A DNA stretch of 64,000 nt from Adineta vaga (Eukaryota; Rotifera), in NCBI GenBank assembly GCA_021613535.1, contig CP075492.1:15934001-15998000 (forward strand), read 5' to 3'. This document shows, piece by piece, positions 21,498-32,277 of the stretch (within the stretch, counting starts at the first letter, position 1; every line of letters starts with the position of its first letter). Both the position numbers and the translations under genes were made by a program. The notes beneath the pieces are model-generated. The model was not told the DNA's origin, ran no database searches, and saw only the letters and a list, made by a program, of their open reading frames with translations.

Positions 21498-22983
21498 TTA
21501 ATCAAGATCGATATCAAACTTTTGTACACGATTATTTCCAGAATCGACAACATAGAGATTGCCTTTTCGGTCGAATGATAAATCAGAAGGTTTATATAAC
21601 TGATTAGGTAAGCATCCTATTCCATTGTCACCAACAACAACACTACCTTCTGTTGCATTTACCGACCAGCGCATAATTCGATTATTCCAATAGTCAGCTA
21701 TATAAATATTACCAAAACTATCGACAGTTAGTCCTAGAGGCCGACTCATCTGCTGGAGACTGTTACCAGTACCGTGCCCACCAGCAACAACAACACCTTC
21801 TTTTGCACCTCTTTTCCATTTCACCACATGGTCAATGTACATATCAGATACATAAAGTGAATAATCTTGGTCAACAAAGATATGAGAAGGATGCACAAAT
21901 TGATTCAGATTGCTTCCCCTCCCATATTTACCTGCTATAATTGCTCTATAGTATATATCTTTCCTTTTCCATCGAGTTATTTGACAGTTCGCAAAATCAG
22001 AGACATAAAGATCTCCATTGTTATCCATTGCTACACTGTGACAGTAAATACCTGAAATGACTATGTGTCCATTTGTTCCATTTTGACGAGACCATCGTAC
22101 TACACGTTGATTTCTCCAATCACAAATGATGAGAGAATTATTCTCGTAATCAATAGTCGCATCTGTTGGACGATCCAATTGATCCATTCGATTTCCACGC
22201 TCATTTCCACCAGCAACAATTTGACTACTATTTGAACTAATTCTCCATTCAACAACACGATCATTCTCTTCCTCTGTGAAATAAACTCTTTTACCATCAT
22301 CATCAACACATATCGCATAAGGTGAAAACAAGTTATGTGAATCATCTCCTTTCTGATTTTTCAAAACAATGCTCGATCCATTCTGTTTCCATTTCTTTTT
22401 GTTATTAACTAGAATAAAGAAAAGTGATCCTTCTATTTACAAAAATAAGTAAAAGATTAAAAAAGGAAATCTGTACTTGAGCGTGTAAGAGTATGGATGT
22501 GAATGTCTCTCTTTTACACACACCCACGCTCTATCCAAACGCAGAAATATACCTGTAGTTGTTGCTGTTTCAGTTGTTGCTTTTACTGTATTAGTCACCA
22601 TTTGTGCCGTTGTCATTGATACTATTATAGTTGTCGTTATTGTTGTTGATATCGTTTGTGATATAGTCTCTTTCTTGATTCTCATTAATATTATTATTGC
22701 AATAATAATTCCTAATATAATCAAAATAGTAACACATATTATCCATATTAATTGTCTTCTTCCTAAACATTCACATCTATAATCAATGAAATCTTTTATT
22801 AAATTACTTATTAGGATTCACAAGGTACATACAATGTTCTCGATTGAATATTTGATCTTACTATTCTTGAGTTACATTTAGTTTGTTCAAACTAAAATAG
22901 TAAAACGAAATGATGATTAACTTTCGTGATATTTTCTCAATATAATATCTTACATTAGAAACACCTATTTTGTTGGAATTCAT
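21498..22983 (-). CDS. type II membrane protein with Thr-rich stalk and NHL beta-propeller
   Basis: Four exons: 22954-22983, 22833-22891, 22553-22776 and 21498-22408; introns of 62, 56 and 144 nt; all phases agree, 407 aa. A short N-terminal cytosolic part (MNSNKIGVSN...) leads to the basic CECLGRRQ, one TM helix (LIWIICVTILIILGIIIAII), a stalk rich in Thr (repeated TTT), and a propeller of about six NHL repeats with VAGGNxRGN and IYIADYWNNRIMRW motifs. No signal peptide precedes the TM, so the propeller is outside the cell. Exon 3 and its splice phases match those of the gene at 24622-26445, to which it lies head-to-head. The last intron holds a dispersed hairpin. Role: probably ligand binding or adhesion by the propeller (inference from NHL families). 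Confidence 0.8.
22476..22533. repeat. dispersed telomere-like hairpin repeat, copy 4 (inside an intron)
   Basis: CTTGAGCGTGTAAGAGTATG on the left; the complement of the right end reads TAGAGCGTGGGTGTGTGT. It sits inside the last intron of the NHL gene on the minus strand, which is longer (144 nt) than its other introns. Confidence 0.7.
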
Positions 22984-24621
22984 TATTGATATTGAATAAT
23001 ACTATAATACTCTTACAATCTGAAATCTAGCATAAAAATTAGAAAAGAGAAAATACGCAAAAATATTTTTATTTTATAAATATTTAATCATATTTAATAT
23101 TAAACTACTAAAGAAAAAAACCAATCTTTCATGCATTTCTGTCTATCAAAAATTGAATAAAAATGTAACATATTGACGTGTTTTTCGTACGTTTTATAGA
23201 AATATCTATTTCTTTTTCTTTTCTTGTGAATAAATATCTACGCTTATTGTTGATCTTTACATAAATGAATTTCTAACTTTTATACGTAGATTAACATCTG
23301 TCTTTTATTAGCTTTTTCTTCAAATGTATTGTATGCTGCGATTATAATCACATGAATGTAGAAAAAAAGATGCATAAATTGAATTTGATTAGAAGTATTG
23401 AAAATTGAGGGTGTGAGTGTGATAGTTGTCTCTCTACATCATTACTCACACCCACCACACGATTATCCTCACAAGCTATAAGGCGAATATTTTCGTTTGT
23501 GATGAAATGTCCATAACAATTCATTGTATTATTTTCTGATACAGAAGTTACTTCTTTGATGAGTCCAAAATTCTTCAAAAATTCTTCACACGAACCTCAA
23601 GATATATAATTTCACCCATATGAATCCATCTCCTTTTCAATAAAGTCTCCGTCGAGACTTTCACATTGAATGTTCATTCGATTTTAATCGTCATCCAAAA
23701 AAGCGAGTTATTAGCGTTATCTTTTGTTTCGATTTTTTCGAACGACGCCTCAACTTTTTCACAATTTCGGTCGCTTTGTATGCATAAAAGGAGAGACAGA
23801 GAGATAAGACTATAGGAGAAAAACCTAGAACTTTTGTTCTTATATCTCATATATGCTACCTATGAACATGCAAACGAACAAAAAACTGATTTTAGTCATT
23901 ATGTAGTGATACAAAGAAGAGAACGATAAATAATCCACAGAAATGACGTAGACATCATTAAATGCATTTTTTCCTAGAAGGTAAGTGTTCATAAAAATGA
24001 GTATCTAGATAAGTTTTCCAAAATAGCTGAGTTGTATTGAATGTGTTAAGAACAAAATATTTCTAACAATCAATATGTTATTCTTCTCAATGTACGCTAT
24101 ACAGTATTTTATATCGTTCTCTTACTTTCTCTTTTTCTACTTTTCTAAATAATTTACTATTGTATGTTATTCAGGAAAGGTTTTTTCATTGATACAACAT
24201 AACAATTCACATCTAACCGTATTTTATTCAAAACTAACTTTAAAAAAGGAAATAAGATTAATATTTCTGTTAATATAGACGTTTTTGTTCGCAATATTAC
24301 AACATTCTGAACTGATTATTTAAGATAATACTTGTTTTTATTTGGCTCACACAAAATAACTTCTATTTAATTCATAATAAGTGAGGAAATATATATCAGA
24401 ATAAATCAAAATTTTATTTTAACAATATGTTGTTTTTATTTACATCGATAAATTAATGAAATATATCAAATTTCATAAACACAATAACAATATTCAATGA
24501 AGGATAATTTATTTTTCATATAATTACATCAATTTTGATCAATGATCTTTGAACAGAAAAAAACGTTGTTTTCTTGATTTTAAGATTGCAAAAATATTCA
24601 GGTTTGGATAGAGAAACATCT
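22984..24621. other. shared upstream region of two divergent NHL genes
   Basis: About 1.6 kb between the two first exons, containing both promoters and hairpin copy 5. A minus-strand frame at 23348-23578 (76 codons) runs into the hairpin and has no recognisable domain. I found no death-effector-domain exon here, so these two genes seem to lack the DED of their relative at 4733. Confidence 0.5.
23405..23472. repeat. dispersed telomere-like hairpin repeat, copy 5
   Basis: TTGAGGGTGTGAGTGTGATAG on the left pairs with CTCACACCCACCACAC on the right. The outer end is extended and imperfect. Confidence 0.7.
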
Positions 24622-26445
24622 ATGAACATCAATAATAAAGTTGCGGATTATTATGTAATGTATTAAATATAAAGAAAATAATCTTTTTTTTATTTTTCAA
24701 TATTTTAGTCTACAGTAGTTAACTCTAATACAACACGATTACGAAGATTGTATGTAAATATTATAAAATATAAAAGATTATTAAAAGAAATTTTTATTTT
24801 AGATGCGAATATTTTCGAAAAAGAAAACTAGTTTGGATAATATTTTCTACTATTTTTATTGTTGTAATAATAGTTATTCCAACAATTACTGTTACGGGAA
24901 ACAAAAGTGAAAGAGAAAAAACATCAACAACAAAGATAACAACAACAAAAACAACATCATCATCATCATCGTCAACACTATTAACAACTACAACTACATC
25001 ATCAATAACAACATCAACAGTATCGACAACAACAACGTCGTCAGCAGCAGCGGCAACAACAATAAGCGGTATGATTTTGTTAAAACTAGTGGGTTCCGAA
25101 ATATCGTCACTGGCGAATATTCTGTTGGCGAAAGTGCTATTGATACGAACGTCCCGCGACCCAAACTATTTAGTTTCTCATTTGAAATGAATCGTCAACG
25201 ACAAATTAGTTTTTCTTTATTCAATCATAGATATTTTATTCGAATAATCAGATAAAGTAGTTTATTCTACGATGTCAATAGTCATACATACATTATACCT
25301 CCATAGAATAGTATCGGAAGGCTCACTGAAAGATCAATCAGAATGTAGTATTCAGCTCACAGTTCATCCATCTACATTCACATCTATATTCTCGTGATTT
25401 ACGTGAAATGGCATTGGAATGTGCTGTTGAATAAAAGAAAATATGTTTTATTTTTAAGAAATAATTTTTATATGAAAAGAAAACAAATTGGAATATTTTT
25501 AAATGTTCCATAGAACAATTATTATCTTCTGCTATCAATAATAACAATATGAAATGGATACAAAATGGAGTTACTATTGCCGGAGGAAACGAACGGGGAA
25601 ATCAATTAAATCAATTAAATCTTCCTCGTGGTATTTATATTTATGATGATGATCACAGTATTTGTATTGCTGACGCTCAAAACTATCGTATTGTTAGATG
25701 GAAATTTGGCGGAGATAAAGGTGAAATTGTTGCAGGTGGAAATGGAGAAGGAAGTGCACTAGATCAATTGGGTTTTCCAACAGATGTAATTCGTGATAAA
25801 GAGAAGAAACATCTCATCATTTGTGATGCGCTCAACAAGCGAATTGTACAATGGTCTCGTCAAAACAGTCAGAATCAACAAATATTGATACGTACTTTTT
25901 TTTGCTGGGGTTTAGCAATGGATAGTAATGGAGATCTTTATATTTCTGACAGGGAAAGACATCAAGTTGTACGTTGGCAACAAGGAGATTCTGAAGGTAC
26001 AATTGTAGCAGGTGGGAATAAAGGAGGACTTGATTTTAATCAACTCAGTGATCCTAGGCATATCTTCGTCGATGAATATTATTCAGTTTACGTTGCAGAT
26101 TATAATAACCATCGTGTGATAAAATGGATGAAAAATGCGACTGAAGGCATTCTTATCGCTCCAGGACATATTTCTTACGAAAACCCTTCTTTACTGAATC
26201 AACCCATGAGCACGATTGTTGATCATATGGGTAATATTTATGTGGCAAGTCAACCTGATTCACAAATAAAACGTTGGTCGCCAGGTGCAATGAAAGGTAC
26301 TCCTGTCGTTGGTGAAATCATAGGTGGATTCGCATCCACGCAGCTCGGAGCCCCATACGATTTATCATTTGATCGACAGGGTAATCTTTATATTGTTAAT
26401 GGAATCAACTATGAAATAAAAAAATTTCTCATTGACCGTGACTGA
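24622..26445 (+). CDS. type II membrane protein with Thr/Ser-rich stalk and NHL beta-propeller
   Basis: Four exons: 24622-24654, 24709-24749, 24803-25068 and 25514-26445; introns of 54, 53 and 445 nt; phases agree, 423 aa. The cytosolic N-terminus ends in CEYFRKRK, followed by a TM helix (LVWIIFSTIFIVVIIVIP) and a stalk of Thr/Ser runs (TTTKTTSSSSSST, TTTTTSS). The last exon has about six NHL repeats (TIAGGNERGNQLNQL, VYVADYNNHRVIKW); later repeats are more diverged. Exon sizes, phases and the TTA leucine codon split by intron 2 match the divergent neighbour, so the pair arose by inverted duplication. The last intron, at 445 nt, is far longer than the others and contains less AT-rich DNA, possibly an insertion. 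No DED was found upstream. Confidence 0.8.
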
Positions 26446-27621
26446 AACAAGTTTTTGATGATAAAATGGCTTTTAATATATAATTTATTTCTGTCACTTT
26501 TTTATTTTCTTTCATTAACAACGATCATAGTTCATTAGAAATATAAACCATCTCATTTATCATTCAACTTGTAGATAGTCTTTTCAGATTTCTTTGTTTT
26601 TTCGTTTATTTCAATGATTTTTTTGTTAATCGACACACAATACAAAGTCTCAATAAAAAACCTCACATGATTTGTTTTCGAAGTAAAAATAGATTAAAAT
26701 ATGCTAGAGATTTTGAAAGAACTATTTTTTGATAATATAAGCATGAGGAAACGATATTAATATTCTTGAGGGTGTGGGCGAGGGTATAAATATGTAATCT
26801 TTATGTACACTCACTCATACCCTCATGTCATTTGCTGATGCAATCTGCTTACGAAACAATAATTATTGCTGCAAACTTTAAACAAGAAACTAAAACTCTA
26901 ATGATTTACTAATTAGTCAAATGAAGTCTAAAAAAGGAAAGCTTTGATCTCCCCATTTTTTAAAGGAGAACAATAAATATTCATCAAAGTCTCCATAGAA
27001 TAAAATGCCCTCGAATACCTTTTTCTCTTAGTTCATTCACGTATATATCATCATTAGCTAAACCAATGTTGCGTAGTAATAAACGATATTATTATAAAAC
27101 AGTTTCTCGGTTTTAAATGAATTATCTTTGATGTTCGTCATTTTCTCTTTTTTTCTCTTTTATCTCACTTGTACTATAGAGAAAAACAAAACAATATGAT
27201 GCGATCGAATCTAATTAATATACTTTCTTACGACACATGTTGTTAGTAGAAAACAAACCAATGAAATATTCGCAACTTGAAAAGAAAACGATAATTATTT
27301 TTGAGTAAATTCTTATGTCTGAACTATTATTCACGTTACCTATAACTGTGTAATCAAAAAATGTTGGATTAATACAACAAAAACGAACGGAATCCTTTCT
27401 ACCAACTATTTCTTCTCTATTTAAACTGTAAAAATATAGTGATAATAAAATATTACAATTCAAACTAGAAAAAAATCAACACTAAGAGATGTGCGTGATT
27501 TTTCTTTCAAAATATTCTATGTTCTTTTCACCGAATCTTATTTAATTAATCATGCCCTTATAATTTTTAATGAACAATATTTTATGTACGTCATTCATTT
27601 CTATATTCCAGATCTACAACG
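26446..27621. other. intergenic with hairpin copy 6
   Basis: About 1.2 kb. A minus-strand frame (27215-27463) shows no domain. The only distinct structure is the hairpin. Confidence 0.5.
26764..26826. repeat. dispersed telomere-like hairpin repeat, copy 6
   Basis: TCTTGAGGGTGTGGGCGAGG on the left. The complement of the right end reads ATGAGGGTATGAGTGAGTG. Loop about 22 nt. It lies some 320 bp after the NHL stop codon. Confidence 0.75.
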
Positions 27622-28638
27622 ATGTCGACATTAAGCACTAGTATGTCAGGTCCCCTTTCGGATGGTGTTGCTATACCTTACATTGTTCGTTTCTGGATTT
27701 TCCTCGTCTCAGACATTCTATCAGTTATCTGTTGTGTGTTTGTTCTTTTTCATTTTCTCTTCGATTCGACTCTTCGTCATGGTCTTCATAATCATGTCAT
27801 CATTCTTACTCTTTTCTTTTGTCTTATTCGGGAACTAACAACTGTTCCTTGGACAATGTATTTTTATTTATATGGTATTGTTTGGATAAAATCACCAACA
27901 TATTGTATCATTTGGAAATATATTGATGCTACTGTTTATACCACCATAGCAAAACTTGTAGGATGGGCATCAGTTGAACGACATATTCTTATTTTTCATA
28001 GTCAATGGATTGCAACAAAGAAGAGGCGTTATCTAGTACATTATACACCACCAATATTGATTATTTTATATGGTGTAATACTTTATGGTATTGTTACTCC
28101 AATGAATAATTGTAATAGACCTTTTAATTACAATTCACATTTATGTGGCTATTACAGTTGTATATACAATTCTGCAGCATTTTCTCTCTATGAGTTTATG
28201 TCTGGGGGCGTAATGTCATCTTCATGCATGGGCTTTGGTAGTTTTTTTCTTATTCTTCGTATTGTTTTCCAAAAACGTCGTTTACAGCGTCAGACGCAAT
28301 GGCGAAGATATCGTAAAATGACAGTTCAAATTTTGTCTGTTACATCAATTTTCTTTGTAATATATTTACCCCCTATACTTTTGGCTATCGCTAAACAACT
28401 TGGTGTTCCATCTTATGTAGGTGCCGATTATACCAAATACTCTAACTTCTTTGCCCATTATGTTATCTTTCTTTTCCCATTCACATGTCTCGGTACATTA
28501 CCTCAACTTGGCATTCGGATGCGTAAACCTTTTCGATGTTTTTGGCAACGACAAACGCGTGCGATTGCTCCTCAACAAACAGTACCAAGATCTCTGATGA
28601 ATAAACTAACAAACAAACAGAAGAAAATGGCCCTCTAG
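27622..28638 (+). CDS. rhodopsin-like 7TM receptor (divergent, probable orphan GPCR)
   Basis: Single exon, ATG at 27622, 338 aa. Seven hydrophobic segments can be placed: about 24-50, 58-80, 100-122 (TM3, ending in VERHILIFH, an E-R-H form of the DRY motif), 142-162, 190-215 (TM5), 238-262 (VTSIFFVIYLPPILLAI, TM6) and 278-298 (TM7). The cytoplasmic tail is short and basic. The segment between TM4 and TM5 has several cysteines (NNCNRPF, LCGYYSC). It resembles the large sets of intronless divergent class A receptors seen in bdelloids. The ligand is not predictable. A cluster of AATAAA-like sites follows the stop by 30-50 bp and may serve for polyadenylation. Confidence 0.75.
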   Translation: MSTLSTSMSGPLSDGVAIPYIVRFWIFLVSDILSVICCVFVLFHFLFDSTLRHGLHNHVIILTLFFCLIRELTTVPWTMYFYLYGIVWIKSPTYCIIWKYIDATVYTTIAKLVGWASVERHILIFHSQWIATKKRRYLVHYTPPILIILYGVILYGIVTPMNNCNRPFNYNSHLCGYYSCIYNSAAFSLYEFMSGGVMSSSCMGFGSFFLILRIVFQKRRLQRQTQWRRYRKMTVQILSVTSIFFVIYLPPILLAIAKQLGVPSYVGADYTKYSNFFAHYVIFLFPFTCLGTLPQLGIRMRKPFRCFWQRQTRAIAPQQTVPRSLMNKLTNKQKKMAL

Positions 28639-28910
28639 AAATTTTTGTATTGTCTGTGTATTTCATTAAAATAAAATCATCATTATACGAAAGAAGATTG
28701 TTTGAACACTAATTCAAAACAACCATTAGTGTGACGATGTTTATTAGAATTATCTTTAGATATGAACTGAAAAGTACAAAGAGAAAAGGAACATTATCAT
28801 GAATGATCATTCATTCTTTTTGCATCATAAAGAATACAGACATGTTTCTTTATCTTTTACATTTCACTTGCCATCATCTATTCAAGTAGAGCAGATAGCT
28901 AATTTCTTGT

Positions 28911-28964
28911 TGAAAGCGAGGATGTGGATCTCCCTCTTATATATTCACATCCGATTTTTGTGGA
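28911..28964. repeat. weak relative of the dispersed hairpin
   Basis: GCGAGGATGTGGAT and ATTCACATCCG form a short inverted pair with a loop of about 18 nt; the G-rich arm is degenerate. Confidence 0.4.
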
Positions 28965-29026
28965 CGGCACTTGACTTGTTACGATCTGCACTACCACATA
29001 GACAATCTCAGAAGGATCTAAAGCAT

Positions 29027-29197
29027 TTAGACAATGTGGATAAATTTGTTCATATTAACTCCAGTGATGCGTTTTCCGAAACATTTTATAACAGTTGGAA
29101 CGGATTTCTCGAGTATCGCTGATTGAGGCGTTTGAGCAAGTACAGATGTTGTCGAAAGTAGGATTGCGGTGAAGGCAACAGTTATAAGGAGAAGCAT
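29027..29197 (-). CDS. small secreted peptide (hypothetical)
   Basis: A 56-codon frame starting at ATG 29195-29197 begins with a textbook signal peptide (MLLLITVAFTAILLSTTSVLA, cut before QTP), leaving a mature part of about 35 residues with one Cys and a basic centre. An ATG 21 codons further upstream in the same frame (29258-29260) is possible but would put basic residues ahead of the signal. The frame could continue through an intron; the stop follows FIHIV. I do not recognise a family. The signal peptide is the only support. Confidence 0.4.
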   Translation of the reverse strand: MLLLITVAFTAILLSTTSVLAQTPQSAILEKSVPTVIKCFGKRITGVNMNKFIHIV

Positions 29198-30107
29198 TGT
29201 CGTGCCTTTGTTATCGCGCTTATATTTTTGCAATGTGATAGTTCTTTTAATCATCAGCATTGCTCTTATAAATGTTATCGATGAGTGACATTCTGAATTT
29301 GATACAGTCTATTACAATCATAGAAACGATCAGTGGGAAGAATTTTGTATTTACGATGAAAAATAGATTCCCAAATGGATTATAATGTGGGCTCGGAATT
29401 TGATGATATAAAATGTTATTGCATCTAATTAGAGTTTTCCGAAAGAAATGTCAGCTGAAGAAGTTTTCTGTCTCCACTGTCATTTTTGACGTTCGGAATC
29501 TACACATTTTAATAAAGAGATGATGATATTAAGTATAAAGGAAAACTCATTTTCTTGAGATTTTTTCAAGGATTTTATCCGAGAAGTTCTCTTTGTGTTC
29601 ATTGTAAATGCAGAATAGAAGCAGATACAGTTTCGAGTCGAAGAGTCTAATTGTGAATACTAATGAAATGAAATCTTATTCTTTCTACTGAAAAATACAC
29701 TGTCATTTTCTAAACATAGAATGCGAATGACGAGATAAACAGAAACGATACGGTATTTTTCAATACAAAAATAGAGGAGAATATTAGAATATCATTTATT
29801 CAAACAAAATTAATAAAAAGAAAAACAATTCTTCTTGTCTTTTCACGCTTTTTTTCTCCATTAAGATTAAAATTTCCATCTCGTTTGTATTTATCAATTT
29901 TGACAGTCATTTTAATTAAGAGATAATTGAATGGACGTTTCAGTATACTTAAATCTTAGAGAATGAAACTGTTTTGTAGTTACGGTTGATCTTTATTGCT
30001 AGAAGAAACAATAAAAGAACCAATGAGACACTTCTCATAATTGGAACTTGTCTAAAGTTCTGCTGAATCTAGTATTTGTGAGTCTTTATCCATTTAGAAT
30101 ATATGAA
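29198..30107. other. intergenic, no supported gene
   Basis: About 0.9 kb of AT-rich DNA between the small secreted peptide gene and the second 7TM gene. Nothing else recognisable. Confidence 0.5.
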
Positions 30108-31037
30108 ATGTTGGTACAAATAGTCAAAATTAGTTTATCCTCATTCGGTCTTTTCTGTGCAATACTTGGTGAATGTATGATGATTTTTATTCTATTCATG
30201 ATGATTTTCCGTCGATCAATTATCAAAATCCAACATATAGATTACTTACTTTTTGCTCATTTATACATATGTCTTTTGATTAGTTATCCTCTATTTATGG
30301 ATAAATGTATTTATTCTATATATGGATATTTGTATCCCCATGTATCATTTGATGGATGGTGGTGTCGTATAAAAGCTTACCTTATTTATTCCAATGCAGG
30401 CATGTATTTTTATACAGTTTTACTTCAAGCTACGTATCGATTTAGTCGCATAGTATATCCGACAAAGATTAAATTTCAATCTTTTCGTTTATATATTCTA
30501 TTATCAATTATTCATACATTTATAAATTTTATTCAAGTATTTCCAAGTCTAATTATCGGTGAAATTGAATATTTAAAGAATGATTATGTTTGTCAGTTTG
30601 CACCAACGAATGTCTCTGGTTCGTTATTCATATGTTCAGTTGCTTTTCTCTTTCCTTTTATTGCCACTATATTCCTATACATTTGGACAATGTATCATAT
30701 TCGAAAACGAGGTGGCATGGTCATTAGTGTTAATCAACGGATTAGAATTCGTCGTGATATGACTATAATGACACGTCTGGTTATTCTTCTAACATTTTTA
30801 ACTACGGTAGCTGCACCACATGGTCTCATTCCTCTAGTTTATGCTTTGACAGGATATATGCCATGGTGGACAGTTCCATTCGAATGGATGATGACTATTT
30901 TTGCACTTGTATTAGTCACTACTTTTCAGGTTGTTGCTTCTCCTTATCTGAAAACATTATTCAATCGATCGTCTCATGTCACACCGATTATCACGATTTG
31001 TAATACTTTTCAAAGAAAAGCACAAGAAATACGATGA
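30108..31037 (+). CDS. rhodopsin-like 7TM receptor (divergent)
   Basis: Single exon. I choose ATG 30108 (MLVQIVKISLSSFGLF), giving 309 aa; the frame is open further upstream but with no earlier ATG. TM1 is near residues 5-31, TM3 is around FYTVLLQATYRFSRIVYP (an R in the DRY position), TM5 around LFICSVAFLFPFIATIFLYI, TM6 around MTRLVILLTFLTTVAAPHG, and TM7 ends in FQVVASPYLKTLF, in the place of NPxxY. A Cys before TM3 (WWCRIK) and one between TM4 and TM5 (DYVCQF) could form the usual disulfide. It is not closely similar to the receptor at 27622. The ligand is unknown. Confidence 0.75.
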   Translation: MLVQIVKISLSSFGLFCAILGECMMIFILFMMIFRRSIIKIQHIDYLLFAHLYICLLISYPLFMDKCIYSIYGYLYPHVSFDGWWCRIKAYLIYSNAGMYFYTVLLQATYRFSRIVYPTKIKFQSFRLYILLSIIHTFINFIQVFPSLIIGEIEYLKNDYVCQFAPTNVSGSLFICSVAFLFPFIATIFLYIWTMYHIRKRGGMVISVNQRIRIRRDMTIMTRLVILLTFLTTVAAPHGLIPLVYALTGYMPWWTVPFEWMMTIFALVLVTTFQVVASPYLKTLFNRSSHVTPIITICNTFQRKAQEIR

Positions 31038-31449
31038 GTATATTCAACTATTGTTTTCAGTATAAAATAAATTCAAACTATCGCACTTGAAACACATACA
31101 CCCATACCCTCAAACCGATTTGATACGATTTTTTATGATTAAATATATTTCATCATATATCAATATACAGGAAAACTCTTCTAAAATCTCGCTTGTGGAT
31201 TGATGAAAATGCGAGCAAATCTCGTTTTGCATAGTTATACTTGCAGGATTAAGAATATAATACTCAACAAATAATATGACCGTCAATGATCACAATTCGA
31301 AAATACTTTTGACATTTAAATCTTATTTTGATACATTCTGAAACTTTAATGTAAATACGCAATCATTCGATATTCATAGTACACGTATATACCATGCACA
31401 TCTGCAAAAATTGTTCTGTTTTAAAAGAAGTTTGCCCATTATTTTAGTA
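31038..31449. other. intergenic with a solo hairpin arm
   Basis: Contains ACACATACACCCATACCCTCAA at about 31092-31113, the right-arm sequence of the dispersed hairpin without a clear left arm. No gene. Confidence 0.5.
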
Positions 31450-32277
31450 ATGTATCTCGAGACAGGTCAAGAAGTGTTTCAATTAGGAATAGGAACGTGG
31501 AAGAGTTCACGACAGTCATTGGAGAACGTGATCACCACGGCTGTCGAGCTTGGTTATCGCACAATCGATACTGCAACGCGCTATGGAAATCTCAGTGAAA
31601 TTGGTTTGGCATTGAAGAAAGTCGATCGATCGCGTCTTTTCATAACTTCAAAGTTGTGGAGCGACGAGCATGGCAGCGAACAAGAAGCACTAGATAAAGT
31701 GCTTGAACAATTACAGATTGATGTGCTCGATTGCTATCTGATGCATTTTCCAGTAGAAATACACGATGGTCATCCGTACGAAGAATACTTAGAGTGTTAC
31801 AAACGAATGGAGAAACTCCTGGAATCTGGAAAGACACGTTCCATAGGTGTATGCAATTTTACTGCAACAAAATTACGACGATTGATTAACGAATGTCATG
31901 TTATTCCTGCCATAGTGCAGAACGAATATAATCCATATTTTCAAGACAGAACAGTTCATGAGATATGTATTGAAAATGGCATTCCGTATATGTCTTATTC
32001 CAGTCTAAGATCTGGCAAAGACAATATGTTGAATGATCCAGTCATAATGCGTATCGCAGATGCAAATGAATGTACGACGTCACAAGTCGTTCTGAGTTGG
32101 TTACGTATGAAGAATATGTGTATCATACCAAAAACGGATAGTATCGAACGATTGTATGAGAATGTTAAGTTTATCAAACTATCATCTGAAGCATGTGACT
32201 TACTTGATTCATTAAACAAGAATAAGCGTTCGAATGAAAGCACACGAATATTTGGAATTGATATATTTCAAGATTAG
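31450..32277 (+). CDS. aldo-keto reductase
   Basis: Single exon, ATG 31450, 275 aa, a little shorter than the usual 280-320. The AKR TIM barrel is clear: LGIGTWKS at the start, GYRTIDTATRYGN with catalytic Asp and Tyr, FITSKLW with the Lys, and CYLMHFPV with the His, so the Asp-Tyr-Lys-His tetrad is complete. SIGVCNF, VQNEYNP and IPKTDSIERLYEN give the NAD(P)H-binding half. Known: these cytosolic enzymes reduce aldehydes and ketones with NADPH. The short length and simple loops resemble prokaryotic 2,5-diketogluconate-reductase types, and base composition looks less AT-rich than the flanks. A bacterial origin is possible but unproven. It may help with aldehyde detoxification (inference). Confidence 0.88.
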   Translation: MYLETGQEVFQLGIGTWKSSRQSLENVITTAVELGYRTIDTATRYGNLSEIGLALKKVDRSRLFITSKLWSDEHGSEQEALDKVLEQLQIDVLDCYLMHFPVEIHDGHPYEEYLECYKRMEKLLESGKTRSIGVCNFTATKLRRLINECHVIPAIVQNEYNPYFQDRTVHEICIENGIPYMSYSSLRSGKDNMLNDPVIMRIADANECTTSQVVLSWLRMKNMCIIPKTDSIERLYENVKFIKLSSEACDLLDSLNKNKRSNESTRIFGIDIFQD

